DNA from: Zygnema circumcarinatum | Taxonomy: Eukaryota > Streptophyta > Zygnematophyceae > Zygnematales > Zygnemataceae | Direction: 5' to 3' | Length of the DNA: 64,000 bases | Assembly: GCA_037447605.1 (NCBI GenBank) | Contig: CM074806.1 | Location: forward strand, 1,931,091 to 1,995,090 | Shown: positions 1 through 12,188 of the stretch, in pieces | Layout of the letters: each line of letters starts with the position of its first letter | How positions within the stretch are numbered: position 1 is the first letter of the stretch | Translations under genes and position numbers: made by a program | The notes under the pieces: model-generated | The model's database searches: none | What the model saw: only the letters and a program-made list of their open reading frames with translations | What the model was told of the DNA's origin: nothing

Positions 1-40
1 GGAGGGAGGGAGGGAGGGAGGGAGGGAGGGAGGGAGGGAG
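1..40. repeat. (GGGA)n microsatellite at left edge
   Basis: Ten copies of a GGAG/GGGA tetranucleotide open the window. They lie in the last visible intron of the Pumilio gene (bases 1-211), whose remaining 3' exons are outside the window. Confidence 0.9.
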
Positions 41-211
41 TTGTGAAATTCCTAAGCGGTCATCCATTGGTCCGCACACGCGGCTGCTCCTGTGACCATT
101 GTCACAGGTAGCTCTGTTCATTCTACCATAATGGTCAAATTACTCCGTCGTTTGTAAATTCAACCACACGGCTGTGTATTAAAGCATTGGGGAGGGCTGG
201 TACAGCTCTAC

Positions 212-3200
212 CTTGTGGAGAGACAGGTCTAACAGTTCCTTCATAACCTCTGCGATGATCATCTGCATACACAGCCACTTTCTTCTGAGCACTCTGAAAC
301 CTTCACCATAGCTATCTTTCTTCCACGTTTCGCAAATGAGCTGCTTCACTCCATCACTCCATGCTCTTCTTATTAAGCACAGACAATGATGGTTCTCGTG
401 TGATAGCAAATCGAACAGTGCATGCGATTCGTTTTGGACGAAGCCTAGTTACAGCAGCCCTGTACCTTTCGCACAAGGAGAGTATCATCCACGACCTCCA
501 AAATCTGTAGAAGGACCTGCACCACAATAACAATTGGCCATGGAATCAGAAACCTTCTGAAACGTTTTCCAAAACGAGTCGTGGGGGGGGGGGGGGGAGT
601 GGGAAGGAGGGGAGGCAGGGGGGTCAGTATGAGAAGAGAAAGAAAACGTATTGGCGCTAAGAGCAAGATAAATTTCAAAATGCGTACACGCGCTTACAAT
701 TCAGTCTACGTTTGAGAGTCGCTGAGATCAATATGGAGTCATTAGCTGGGAACCAAACCGGCTTTCAAAGCAGAGTGAACATAAATAAGTATGAGGAAGG
801 ACAGAGGAGAGGGGAGTGAGAGTGAGAGGGCTCAGCCCCTTACCACGTGGCCATGGTCATTGCGTGCCACAGTGCTCGCGTGCTCCTTGAGCCCCTTCAC
901 GATCTTCTTCCTCTCCTGCTCTGCCAGCGGCAGCAAACACGCCGAGGGAGTCATCGCTGTGTGAACGCATTCAGACTGAATTTGAAGTAAAGTGATGTTT
1001 GGACTATCACATAAAGAGCTCGAAGATGATTTGCCAAATGCTTGAAGTGCTTTTCTGCTCTCACTCCACCGTACAGCGAGCTATGCAATACAGTATCTGC
1101 CACAGCCTTTAATGTCTGCAGAGGTGCCCCTAAGATTTTCAATCTGCCTAACCACAAAACGACCTTCAGCTGCTGCCTATTGATCAACTCCGCAACTGCA
1201 CCTAAAAAACATTTTGACAAACGGTAATTCGACTTTCACGAACTTTTGATTTCGAACTCATATTACTGAAAACCCTACAAACCCATACAGAGCGATGCCT
1301 GCACCCTCTGGGTGGAAACATCACATTCAGCGCCGCCCATACAAAGCAAAAGCGATGCCCTACCTTGGCTGTGCCCCTAGCGACGCAGGCGGAGGCTACC
1401 CGCGCACCACTGCGCGTGTGGATCATGCGCACAAGGAGGGGGCCGGCCACGCTCTGCATCACGTCCTGTCCCATCCTCTGCATACAACTCCCAGGCAGGA
1501 CACGTCAGATTCTGAAAACCCTAAATTCTGATTCTAGAAATCTTAGGGGGTCGAAACATGGAGGGTCCTCAATAGTTATGGTTCCAAGAATCTGACAATG
1601 GTTGGCGGCACTAGCTCTCTCTCTATACAAGAAACTGGGTTTGGCGGATGCAGGGAGCAGCAGAAGGTCGCAATCTGAAGGAGGGAGCACGAGAGTTGCA
1701 GACGGAGAGCGAGGGATAGAGTGAGAGGACTCAGGTAGTAGCAAAAGGAATGGTGCGAATGGCAGACCCACCTGCGGAGCAGCGGCGATAAACTCTTCTA
1801 AGGCTCGGTGGATGATGGAGTGGTCGAGAATTCCCTTTTCCAGAATGGGTTGCAGCGCTAACGCCATGTGCTCCAAGATCGCCCTCTTCTTTGGGGCCGC
1901 TGACTCGGCCAGAATGTCTGCCAGTCTGCAATGCTCAGACAAGCTCCCATTTCTCAGCAAAAAGGGAAAAAAAAAGGCCAGAAAATTGGAAAATTGATGA
2001 TCTTACGGCAACAGTACTATCATGGCAGAACTGAGCCGCGAGGGGCTAGCAACGCCATGCGCACACATTCTTGACACTTGCCATGGAAATATTGTCTACA
2101 ATCATGACGTATCCATGGAAAGAGTGGAGCAAACGAAGGCTATCGATTTAGCAGTTTGCAAATCACGAAGCTGCAGGCATCTAAAGAATAGGAAAGCACC
2201 CAGGACTGCCGCAAGTTCAGTACTTAAAGTTTCACTTTCTCGAATGTGAGCCGGGCTTCACAACCGCAGTCACACCATTCAGAGTTGTAGTCCTCTAAAA
2301 AAACAAATCTAAGTGAATTGAAGGAGAGCTTCAACCACATCGTAAGATGTTTTCATCATCCTATTGACGGGATGATCCCACCGCCACAACGTAAAGCGTC
2401 GCAGTGACAAGAAAGGTGAAGGTTAGGCTCTAGTGGCTAAGGATGCAATACAGTCTATCAGAGTACACGACGGGTCCATAATTTGAATGCAAACGAACCC
2501 AGCAGAATTGCTCACCTGCCCTTTCCAGTCTGAGCGATACCCTTGAAGAGACGAAATTCAGGGGAGTAAAACTCGGACAAGAGAGTCTGCTTATCTGCCG
2601 CGTTTGCCCGACCGTAGATGTGCTCCACCACTGCAATGGCCGGCAGACACAGGTCATATGGGGTTCAAAGGGAATCGCACCGTCCTATCTGCCTCAGGAA
2701 TGTGCACATCTGATAGAATCACCGCTATCACTGGAATCGCTACTCTCTGAAATAAGGAGCTAATAGGGAGTGCAACACAAGTGAATTGTCGGATCGAAAC
2801 CAGGCAAGACAGATTGCCAAATGAGACGGAGAGTCTTGTGCAGAAGCATTCAGCATCATTCCATCTACTTTTGTAATTCTGATCCTCCCATTGCTGAGTT
2901 GGACATGTCACACGGTGTGGCTTGTATAGATGCTCGAAAGAATACCATGAGAAGCACTCGGATGTCGTAGCAAGGCAATGACGTGGCCATGGAATTGAGA
3001 CAACATCTGTTGGCGCTGCTCCTTGCTAGCTGCATCAGAAACAGTCCCATCCTTGCTTTAGCTTTTGATACACTGAAACAAACGTATCAGCACAACGCTA
3101 CCTCAAGCCATGGAAAAGTTCATGGGCTGCAAAAGAAGAACAAGAACTGAGCATGCGATCATCCCTCTTCCTTCTCGTAGCCACACACGCAATTCTCCCC

Positions 3201-5505
3201 ATTCAAGAGGTGCAGAACATCCCCCCAGTTCTGCAAACAGCACAGCGGCCTCTCGGCTGAGCGCACCATGGTCAAGCATGCGGTTAACCAGGTGGTGCGC
3301 GTAGGTGTTGCGGGCCAATGGGACGCAGTGGGGTCGCAGCTCATCAAAAACAGCGCCCCTCTCCTGCGGACTGCAGTGCTTTACGCATGCCTAGGGGTTT
3401 CCAACAAAGCAATCCACATATCCTCATGTCACTTGAAAAAAAAGAAAAAAAAACTACACCGCATGTTGGTGCCCCAAATTTTATAATTGCAGACCACTGC
3501 CGTCAGTTTTTTCTATATTTTTTCCTGTCCGCCGAAAGATTGCACTCTCAATGCGGCTCTGAAAGTTCACTTTAGAAAGGCAACAAAGCTAGTTATGGAC
3601 GTTCCATCTCGAAGGTTCAATGCAAAACGTTGACTGATGAAATTGCCAGATCATGGACGTGAAAGTGTACCTCTAAAGCAGAGCGGATTGAGGGTTGCCC
3701 ACCTGCAGAATACGAGAGGAGGTCGGCGAGACTGCCAACTCAAGAAGCTTGCCCTTTATTTTTCCCAATATTGCAGTCACCAGCCTGGTCCAGGCCCCTA
3801 TATATCACATCACAGGATTCTCTCTTTTGACGATCAACAACAAAGGTCAAGCCTGGCAGCCACAAATTTACATTACGTAGCCTATGTTTCAAATCCGCCG
3901 TTATGGCTTCAAACTCATGCAGCCGACCTACATAGCCAAATCCAACCACAAGCTCTCATGAATCAACCATTTTCAAAATCAGGTCAACGCCTACATCCAC
4001 CAACTCTAGAGCCTACAGCTACACGACAAAGGCTGATGCCAAAACCCGAACTCGTTAAGTTTAACGAACCCAGTTCCTGACACAAATTCAAACCTATCTT
4101 AGCTACGATCCATTGTCCCCAGAGGAGGTCAAATTCACATCCATTCACATCAAAAACAGCACCAGAGCTAAGCCCGCAGTAAGCCAAAACAGCCTAAACC
4201 AGTCGGTTTTGGAACACTTTAATCTGAACCAGAAAAGGTGTACTGAAAAGTGATTTCCAGGTGTACTCACTTGGAACGCTCTTTAACTTCAATATTGCGA
4301 ACTCGGAGCTTTTCCCACATCACGACGACACCCTGTACACAGTAACCAATCAGGGGAGTTGCTTAAAAATGATTGAATTTACCAAGAGATCACATACAGG
4401 TGGGCATGACTATTAAGCGAAATTGATAAACGAATAGAGATTCCTGTATGACAGTATAAAACAATTGGAATGATAACAAGCACATCAGGACTCAATTGTT
4501 GGCACTTTCGCTGAGTTCCCAACGGACAAGGGTCGAATAAGTAGCACATGAAGGCAGGCTTCACACACACACACGAAGCGTGGTAGGAATCCAGAGGGGA
4601 AGCACAACTTCCAATAAAAACTGCATTTTTGTCTCCAAATTTGGCATGTCTTCGATAATCACAATTTATATGTCAGTCCCATCGCCTGGTTAGTCTAGCA
4701 GGTCACGCGCAGGGAGGGGAGCGCCTTCAATGCACCCTGATGATTGGGATTCCCTAATCACAAAGATTCCAGCAAAAGCCCATGCCAGTTTTCAGGTAGC
4801 TGTTGCACAACGTGGACTCGGCAGACCCGGAAAGAAGTGGGCCAAGCTGACCTTTTCCAGTTCGTAATTGGGTCGGCGCTTCATTTTGCGAGCCTCTGCA
4901 GCTTCCTGTTTCCAAGACCAGAATGACAAAAGGGGCAACTTACAACCTTAATCCGGCCAAAGATCTGCCAGAAAAGTGCAAGAGCCCTCGTCCAGAGACC
5001 ACCAAAACATCCACAAGCACGAGTCGTTTAAATTGAATATGCTGAGATTGAGCGTGGGTCGTGCAGGACATATTGGCTGGAGCTGGATCCCAGTGAAGGT
5101 AGTTGATGCATAAACTAACAAACCTTTCGAGCTGCACGGTCCAGTAAGGGCTTCTTATCATCCTTGCTGCCATCTGAATTCCTTGTTCCTACGAATTCTG
5201 AAGCCAACTGTTCTCCTGTGCGCGGCTTCTTTGGCGGCGACATGTGACCAGTAGCAGGAGCAGAAGATGTTGCCTTTGGAAGATCCTTCCTTTTCCTGTC
5301 ACACCAAGGTAGCAAAAACCCCATAAAAAACATCGGACAACTGGCAGACGCTGTATGCCTTTATCCTTAAACTACAATGGCAAGAGGGAAAAAAAAAAAA
5401 AAAAAAAAACTAACGATTACATCCAGATGCTGTAGAGTACTTCAGCATGAAAGAGTAAAGCTGACAAGCTCACTTGCTGGCTTGCGGAGAATGCGGCGCC
5501 GCCAT
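212..5505 (-). CDS. PUM24: Pumilio homolog 24 / Puf6-type RNA-binding protein (3' end cut by window)
   Basis: PUF-A/Puf6-type proteins (human PUM3, Arabidopsis APUM24) are nucleolar RNA/DNA-binding proteins needed for pre-rRNA processing of the large ribosomal subunit. I read 13 exons: 5474-5505, 5124-5295, 4852-4905, 4271-4332, 3703-3784, 3267-3390, 2946-3029, 2516-2630, 1772-1925, 1364-1477, 844-915, 466-516 and 212-262. They join without phase breaks into 389 codons. After a lysine-rich N-terminus come the family landmarks MWEKLRVRNI, IKGKLLELA, LARNTYAHHLVNRMLDH, FHGHVIALLRHPSAS, VVEHIYG, ILDHSIIHRALEEF, MIHTRSGARVA and ERKKIVKGLKEHA. The chosen ATG at 5505 starts MAAPHSPQAS and splices after 32 bases. 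C-terminal Puf repeats lie beyond base 1. The acceptor of the exon starting at 915 has close alternatives at 917-921. Family assignment is from remembered sequences. Confidence 0.9.
585..598. repeat. poly-G tract in Pumilio intron
   Basis: A run of about 13 guanines lies in the Pumilio intron between exons ending at 844 and starting at 516. Length errors are likely in such runs. Confidence 0.8.
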
Positions 5506-5654
5506 AACTCCCTCCTTGCGAGGGGGATGACGCGCTCAGGCGTCGGCCGCCAACCCTAATTCGCTCGGAGGGGCAGCGCAGAAGCGGCGCCCAGAGCTTT
5601 CTCCCGCTTTCAGTTCCGACGCCTGCAGAGGAGGCGGGGCGCTTGTCCCCCGCA
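5506..5654. promoter_or_regulatory. 149-bp divergent promoter with telo-box
   Basis: The ATG of the minus-strand Pumilio gene (5505) and the ATG of the plus-strand amidophosphoribosyltransferase (5655) are 149 bp apart, so both must be driven from this interval or the flanking 5' sequence. It contains AACCCTAA at 5552-5559, a plant telo-box, 47 bp upstream of the Pumilio ATG. Telo-boxes are known from promoters of plant ribosome-biogenesis genes, which fits Puf6. No TATA box is evident. Confidence 0.7.
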
Positions 5655-8600
5655 ATGGCTGCTGCGCTGACCTCCCACCGCCTCTACTATGGCGGCCTCG
5701 CAACGCAGGCCCGGGACCTGGCATCTGCTCCAATCTGCCACGTGGACGTGGTGGCCTGCTCCAGCCGTCTGGACACACAGGGGGGCGGCCATGCGCTTTC
5801 AGGGCTTGCAGGGCGCCATATTGCAGGCCTTCTTAGGAGCAAGAGGACAGCAAGGAGCAGTTCGAGGTGGGACAGGCGGGCTATGACGAGGTGCAGTAAG
5901 CAGCCTGTAGAGGCTGAAGGCAGCAACCCCATGGCGGAGCGCCTGGCGGAGAGGTGGGAGGGAGAGGGGCAGGAGGGATGGGATGAGATGGACAGGCCCC
6001 GAGAGGAGTGCGGAGTTGTTGGCATCTTTGGGGATCCTGAGGCGGCTCGGTTGACCTACTTGGCGCTGCACGCTCTGCAGCACCGCGGGCAGGAGGGAGC
6101 GGGCATTGTCACCAGCGAGAACGGCCGCATGCGCTGTGTGACGGGCATGGGCCTCGTGGCTGATGTGTTCGACCAGACCAAGCTGAAGGAGCTCGAGGGG
6201 ACATCGGCCATCGGGCATGTGCGTTATGCGACAGCTGGAGCCAGCGTTCTGAAGAACGTGCAGGTATCTGCAAGCAGCTGAATTCCTGTGTCTTCGCTTT
6301 TGATAAAATTGAGTCGTATTTGGGATGGCGCTTAGGTGAGGGATAGGGTCAAGGAGTCTATTCAGTCTATCCTATGGCTTGCTTCTATAGGTTTGTTTGT
6401 TTTACCGCGGGTAGAGTTGCTACCAAGGAAATTAATTTAACTTCAATGGCACGTGCAGGTAGGTCTTCAGAATTCCAAATTTCAGCCCAGAAACACAAAG
6501 TTTTTGAGTTGAATGGCAATAATGTGCCTTTGGCTCTTAGTGATGCCTGAATTTGCATTATAGGGGCCTCTTGTCCATTCTTTTCGACCAGGAACAGTGA
6601 GTTCACTGAATGGTCCAGTCTCTATATATGGACCATTCAGAGACTTTGTTTATTGAGGGCCCTCTAGAACATTACCATTCGTTAAACTATCTGTGTTTCC
6701 CTTCATTGTTTTTGGCTGGCACGCGCAACGTAGTTCCTTGGACAGTGACACCGTCTTCTCATTAATAAGTGGTGAAATTTATTTAACTCTCTGACCGTCC
6801 ACATAGCTTTGCACCAATTTCCTCTCCTTTGTGATTTAAAGACCTCAGGTTAATTAAGGCTCTAGAAGTCGACCAGCAAATGAGGTTGTCAATCTGCTTG
6901 TTACAATGACTCAGGCAGTTATGACATGAAGCATACTTCCGGAGTCCTTATCACAAAGTATGTATGCTAGAGCTTCAGCCACACGTATACCCTTCGCGAC
7001 CTTACTTCGTCAAACCTGAAGCTTGATTTTTAGAGCATTTCTGTGATTGGTGAAAAGGAACGGAACTCATATCTTTCCGTCTAACAATTAAAGTTGACAA
7101 AGCATGATCGCCGTTGACCTTGGCACTGATTGTAGAAGACAAGGCGGAGTTAGTTAGTTAACAGAGAAGCCAACTTGGATAGTTTTACCTGTTGATGAGC
7201 TCGTGCATGTTTAACAGGGCGATGAAATTGGTATGCTTTTCATATTTACATTGAAGGAATTTACATTTTGATGCCTGATGAAACATGTGCAAAATGATAA
7301 TGCCATGAATTTGTAGATGCAACCAGTCAACAGTCAAGTTATTGAAGCACGGGGTTCGAATGATGTTCCTCTTGTTTGTTGTCGTGCTGCTTGTTCTCAG
7401 CCCTTTGTTGCAAGGTATCGGTTTGGGGCGGTGGCTGTTGCCCACAACGGAAACCTTGTGAACTATGAAGACTTGCACGTCATGCTGGAGGACAAAGGAT
7501 CCATCTTCAACACCTCCTCCGACACTGAAGTGGTCTTGCATCTTATTGCAATGTCTCCGGCACGCCCCTTTATCTCTCGTCTTGTTGATGCCTGCGAGCA
7601 GCTGGAAGGGGCCTATTCCCTCGTGTTTCTGACGGAGGATAAGTTGGTGGCAGTTCGCGACCCACATGGGTTTCGACCTCTGGTCTTGGGGCGGAGGGAA
7701 AATGGCTCCATAGTTGTGGCCTCTGAGACTTGTGCGCTCGATCTCATTGGAGCTACTTATGAGAGGGAGGTGAATCCGGGGGAGGTAGTTGTAGTAGATT
7801 CGGACGGTGTGAGCACCCTGTGTCTGATGCCACAGCGACAACGGAAGGCGTGCATTTTCGAACACATTTATTTCGCTTTGCCTCATTCAGTCGTTTTCGG
7901 GCGTTCTGTTTATGAGGTGACATTTCATCAACCCCGATTCCATCTCTTTTCTTATTCTTCAAAGGCCAGTGGAGTTACATTGTGCATCCTGAGTCAGATT
8001 CATTTGTTATACCTATGTCCATGTTCAAATCGACACGGGGTCGAGGCAGATTGTCTTTTCTGTTTTTTTTGAAAATGGTCAGGGACATAACGCAAGCAGA
8101 TAAGGACTGGGATAAGGGAGCAATCATTCATCGCCCGCGTTTTGTTTAGCAATTATGTCATCCTCCCTCAGCTAGTTTCTTAAGTGATGTCAAGCAGAAG
8201 AAGGCTCTCCAGCTTCTGATTGCGTCCAGGGCCTAAGCTATAAGAGCTGTACTATGATGTCATGAACCTTTGACCTGAAATACCTGATCAAACTGATGAA
8301 AATGCTTGATTTAGCAACTATTGCTCCCCTTTCTACTTATGCAACCTTTGCTGCGCCTTATTTCTCTTTTTCTGGCTTGTTTCAGTCGAGATATCGCTTT
8401 GGCGAGATTCTGGCGGAGCAATCACCTGTAGATGCGGATGTCGTTATCGCTGTTCCTGATTCCGGGATTGTCGCAGCGCTGGGCTACTCAGCGAAGGCCG
8501 GAGTGCCATTCCAACAAGGCCTTATTCGCTCACATTATGTTGGCAGGACTTTCATTGAACCTTCCCAAAAAATTCGTGATTTTGGTGTGAAGCTGAAGCT

Positions 8601-9603
8601 CGCACCTGTGAAAGCTGTACTGCAGGTACTAATATCAGCTTGTCCTGTATTTCAGGCTTTTCATGTTTTTGTTTTTTGACATGCAGCGCAGATGGAGCCC
8701 ACCAAGCTCTCGTCATGAATGATGTCTTGCAGCAATGATGTGTTTCCTGGCCTTTCAATTGAAGGTGGCCAATACTTAATTGTTTGATTGGTTGATTCAC
8801 AGGGCAAGCGAGTAGTGGTGGTTGACGACAGCATTGTGCGGGGCACCACGAGCTTTAAGATTGTTCGCCTCATCAAGGAAGCAGGGGCTACAGAGGTCCA
8901 CATGCGGATCGCTAGCCCCCCCATTATAGGTTCATGTTATTATGGAGTAGACACACCTTCTCGCAAGGTGCGCCAACTTCTCCACCTTGCATTGCATGTT
9001 TACCCAAAGGAACAAACTATTTGCTATCAAACGATAAGAGCAGTACTCTGTCTACCAAGGTGCCGTTGATCTCTGTGATAAACGAAGGTTGGCGTTCCTC
9101 TTATACTGAAGATACATGGAGATAGCTTGCGACAATTCTGAGATGAATCTGACTGCGTCAGAGGACCGAATTGCATCAAGACCACTGGCCCATGCATCGT
9201 AATACTAATGTTTATCGTAAGCTCTTACAGATGTTCACAAGCACGCCATACGTCATAAGGAAAGGTGCTAATGATAAATCCTCCGGGCTTCTCTGTGTTA
9301 CAGGAACTCATCTCATATCGATTAGGCTTAGAAGAGACACGACAGTACATTGGTGCCGATACGCTCGCCTTTTTGCCCCTTGACAAGCTGCATGGGATGC
9401 TTGGCGAGGATGCTCCTACATTCTGCGATGCTTGCTTGTCCGGGAACTACCCTGTGCCTCCAGCGGAACTCAGGAACGGGTTTGAGGCACCTGAAAAGTA
9501 TCTGACAGGAGGGCGGCTGCTGGATGAAACGAGCAGTGATGAGAGTTCAAAATCTGCCGCAAGCAATAATAGCGGGCCTAAGGATGTGCCCGTAGCAGCG
9601 TAA
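5655..9603 (+). CDS. ATASE: Amidophosphoribosyltransferase (glutamine PRPP amidotransferase), plastid type
   Basis: Catalyses the first committed step of purine synthesis: PRPP plus glutamine to phosphoribosylamine, in plastids in plants. Five exons, all phase 0: 5655-6263, 7401-7916, 8386-8625, 8803-8967 and 9304-9603, giving 609 residues. The mature enzyme should begin at Cys119 (ECGVVGIFG), the N-terminal nucleophile of the Ntn glutaminase domain. The preceding 118 residues would be transit peptide plus propeptide. Other landmarks are [29 protein letters not shown], the PRPP-binding loop [14 protein letters not shown], and cysteines placed like the 4Fe-4S ligands ([23 protein letters not shown]). 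ATG 5655 is the first in frame. Intron 1 is 1.1 kb and holds no exon I can see. Confidence 0.97.
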
Positions 9604-10560
9604 TAACCCTTGTTTAGGCGGGCCACTTGGGTATGAGTCTGTGGGACTCGTCGTCTGAGTGGGAAGGGCAGAGTACTACAGTTAATGGGGGGAGTCGGAG
9701 CCTTCGCTTTTCCATTCCGTTGAAGCCACAAAGGGGAAGCTTCTATTACATAGCTGGGATTGATTGATAAGAATTGCATTGAAGGAAAGGCGAGGGATCA
9801 GCAAAAGCGTCGGCAGTTATATGAGGCAGTGGCTGTTGTTCTACAAGGTGAAGGTTGACAGAGATTCGCAGCAGGTATGGCAGGCATGGTGGTCCCGATG
9901 TAATTAGCAGGTGCAGGGCAGGGAACTTTTAAGTGATTTGTCAGCTTAATTTTGCAATATACTTTGAAAGGGCACTGGGCAAATATACACCTGATTTTTC
10001 CAACTTCCAACGCTCTTCAAATCTGGGTGTTCGGTGTGGTATGTTACTGTTGTGGTGTTGGCTTGAGTCTGTCCTTAAGTTTCACTGCAAGAGTGACTCG
10101 TTGTCCAGTAGTGCTAAAGGGATACTACTGTCACATCTATGACTACAAACGGTGTTTGGGCACAGATACCACAGAGACCATTGACTAGACCTCGTAACAT
10201 GCGGGCTTCAGGGATAAAATGGTATTGAAATGACGGAGAACGGTTGATAAGTGTACTAAGGCCCGTGAACAACCTTTGTTAATGTTTATCTCGGCCAGTT
10301 AAATTCAACTTCAGATTTTTTGACCGAATCAGTTCTGGCTTGAACTTTTGGAATTGCGGCGTCGGCTTTGCTTTCAATTGTTCACCCGCCCGCTTTTAAC
10401 TACGCCTTGAAAATTCCCCGCTGGGCAAATTTGAGACTTTGTTTCACCATGTTCCAAAATGTGAATCGGGAGGATTGCAATCTGTGCGGAATCTGAAATT
10501 TGCCATTTTCCAAATTGTTGAACGTGTTCAAAGCAAGTTCTACCTCGAACCTGTTCACCA
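9604..10560. other. intergenic, no gene seen
   Basis: The 3' flank of the amidophosphoribosyltransferase gene. Only short open frames without recognisable motifs or paired splice sites. It ends at the target-site duplication of the hAT element. Confidence 0.6.
10553..10560. repeat. left target-site duplication of MITE copy 1
   Basis: GTTCACCA, repeated exactly at 10944-10951 on the other side of the element. Confidence 0.93.
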
Positions 10561-10943
10561 TAGGGATGGCCCGCGTTATAAATTCCGAATATATTATATA
10601 ATTTACAACGGGTTTAAAATTAGTAATATATTACAAAGTAAAACACTTTATTACATATATTATACCCACTCGTTTTGAACAAGTAACGACCGTACGACCG
10701 TACGAGTACGGTCGTACGGTCGTACCATACCAAAATTAGGTCGTTTTGGCGTTGGCGTTGCGAAATGCGTTCGTCTGGTTTTCTGTCTGCTCGCGCTCGG
10801 GCCGCATAATACCGTACAGTCGTACGACCGTACGACCGCACATGTTGTAAAGGCGTTGTAAATTAATATATATCAGCCGTTATCTATTCGTCACAGTTGT
10901 ATAATATAATATATAATATATAATCGTAACTAATCCATCCCTA
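10561..10943. mobile_element. hAT-type MITE, copy 1
   Basis: A 383-bp AT-rich element bounded by the inverted ends TAGGGATGG...CCATCCCTA and an exact 8-bp target-site duplication GTTCACCA (10553-10560 and 10944-10951). The 8-bp duplication and TAGGG-type termini are the signature of the hAT superfamily. It has no transposase frame, so it is non-autonomous. Its interior holds a near-perfect palindrome of ACCGTACG units around 10685-10727 and a second GTAC cluster around 10811-10840. A second copy, inverted and about 98% identical by eye, lies at 44387-45613. Confidence 0.93.
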
Positions 10944-10951
10944 GTTCACCA

Positions 10952-12188
10952 AAAGTAATTTTCGTAAGACAAATGACAGTCAGCGCCATTTAAGATTTCA
11001 ATTCCAGACGGGTTTTTCATTTTGAATATTTTTCTTTTCTCGCAAAGACCGTGGTACGCTACACACATTCTGATTCTGTAAAAGTACAATCAGCGTTTGA
11101 TGGGGGAGTCACAGATGTGTCGAGTCAGCATGAAGCGCAGTCATGAGATTGAGGAGCTGACATTGAGGGGACAAGGAAACTTGACAATGAAAAACATGTT
11201 CACCTCGTCGACAAACATCCTGGATTCAGAGAGCTTCCGCACAGAAAGGACTGCAGCCCTCGCCAGATCCTCCTCATCTCCACATTATTACTTCCTAAAT
11301 CCCCAGACAAGTGAAGCATGCCCATGCCTGAGGGTCACGCCAAAGCAATCGAGGGATTCTGGCCAATGCAGTCCATGCATCCACAAATCCATACATACCT
11401 GACATCAGAGAGCTCGGGTGAATGTGAAAAAATCTTACAATCAGATCCACTGGCATGTCCTGGTTGCTACTGAGACTCAGACTAGCTAACACTGTTTCAC
11501 GGCAGAGAGCGGAGAGAGGGCTAGCTAAAGCTATTTCACCGCAGAGAGCGGAGAGAGCAGAGAACACCCATCCAAACTCCTTACAGAATGGTATTCTCGA
11601 TGGTACACACGATGCCAGAAATGGCAGCTCCACAAAAGAATCAAGACCGGAGATTATTAGAATCGATAAACCATTCTGAATGTGGGTATATCTATCTTTA
11701 ATGCATAAATAACACTAGATTCCTATAAGTCCTTGAATAAATAAGTAGCCCCTTATTCTAAGGGCCCTCTCTCCATTCCGCGCCGTTTAAAAATATAAGG
11801 ATCCATTCGGGCCCTCCATCTCCGCAGCAATCCACACTCCTTTCTCCATCATAACCAGCTGATGTCGCGTGAAAAGCCGCAGTTGAAGCCCTGAAGCGAT
11901 GCTGTTTCTGCCACCGTTTGTTGGAACCGAAAAGTCTCATGCATACCTGTGGGAGTGATATTCCGCATCCCTCTTCCGGCACCGAAAGACATTCCACTAG
12001 GAGACCCCCTTTGCTGGCCGCTATTTCACTGTCCCTGGCTGCCTCACTGCTTCTGCGAACTCACAGCACCTGTACGGTCATGACACTCAGCACCTGGCCG
12101 GACCTGTGTACAGCTGTACTGAAAAACTTCCGACTGCGACAAAACTGCCACCACTGTCACCTTCAGCTTCTGCTAGTGTTGCAGCTGC
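10952..12188. other. intergenic / 3' flank of tubby-like gene
   Basis: No coding exon supported. Around 11498-11560 a block reading like CGCAGAGAGCGGAGAGAG occurs twice about 40 bp apart. The rest is unremarkable and may include the 3' UTR of the minus-strand tubby-like gene. Confidence 0.5.

Noticed and set aside
4940-5060. Apparent Pumilio exon reading ALFWQIFGRIK
   Set aside because: Its phase is compatible, but the exon at 4852-4905 (EAAEARKMKRRPNYELEK) gives the family sequence directly and joins both neighbours in phase.
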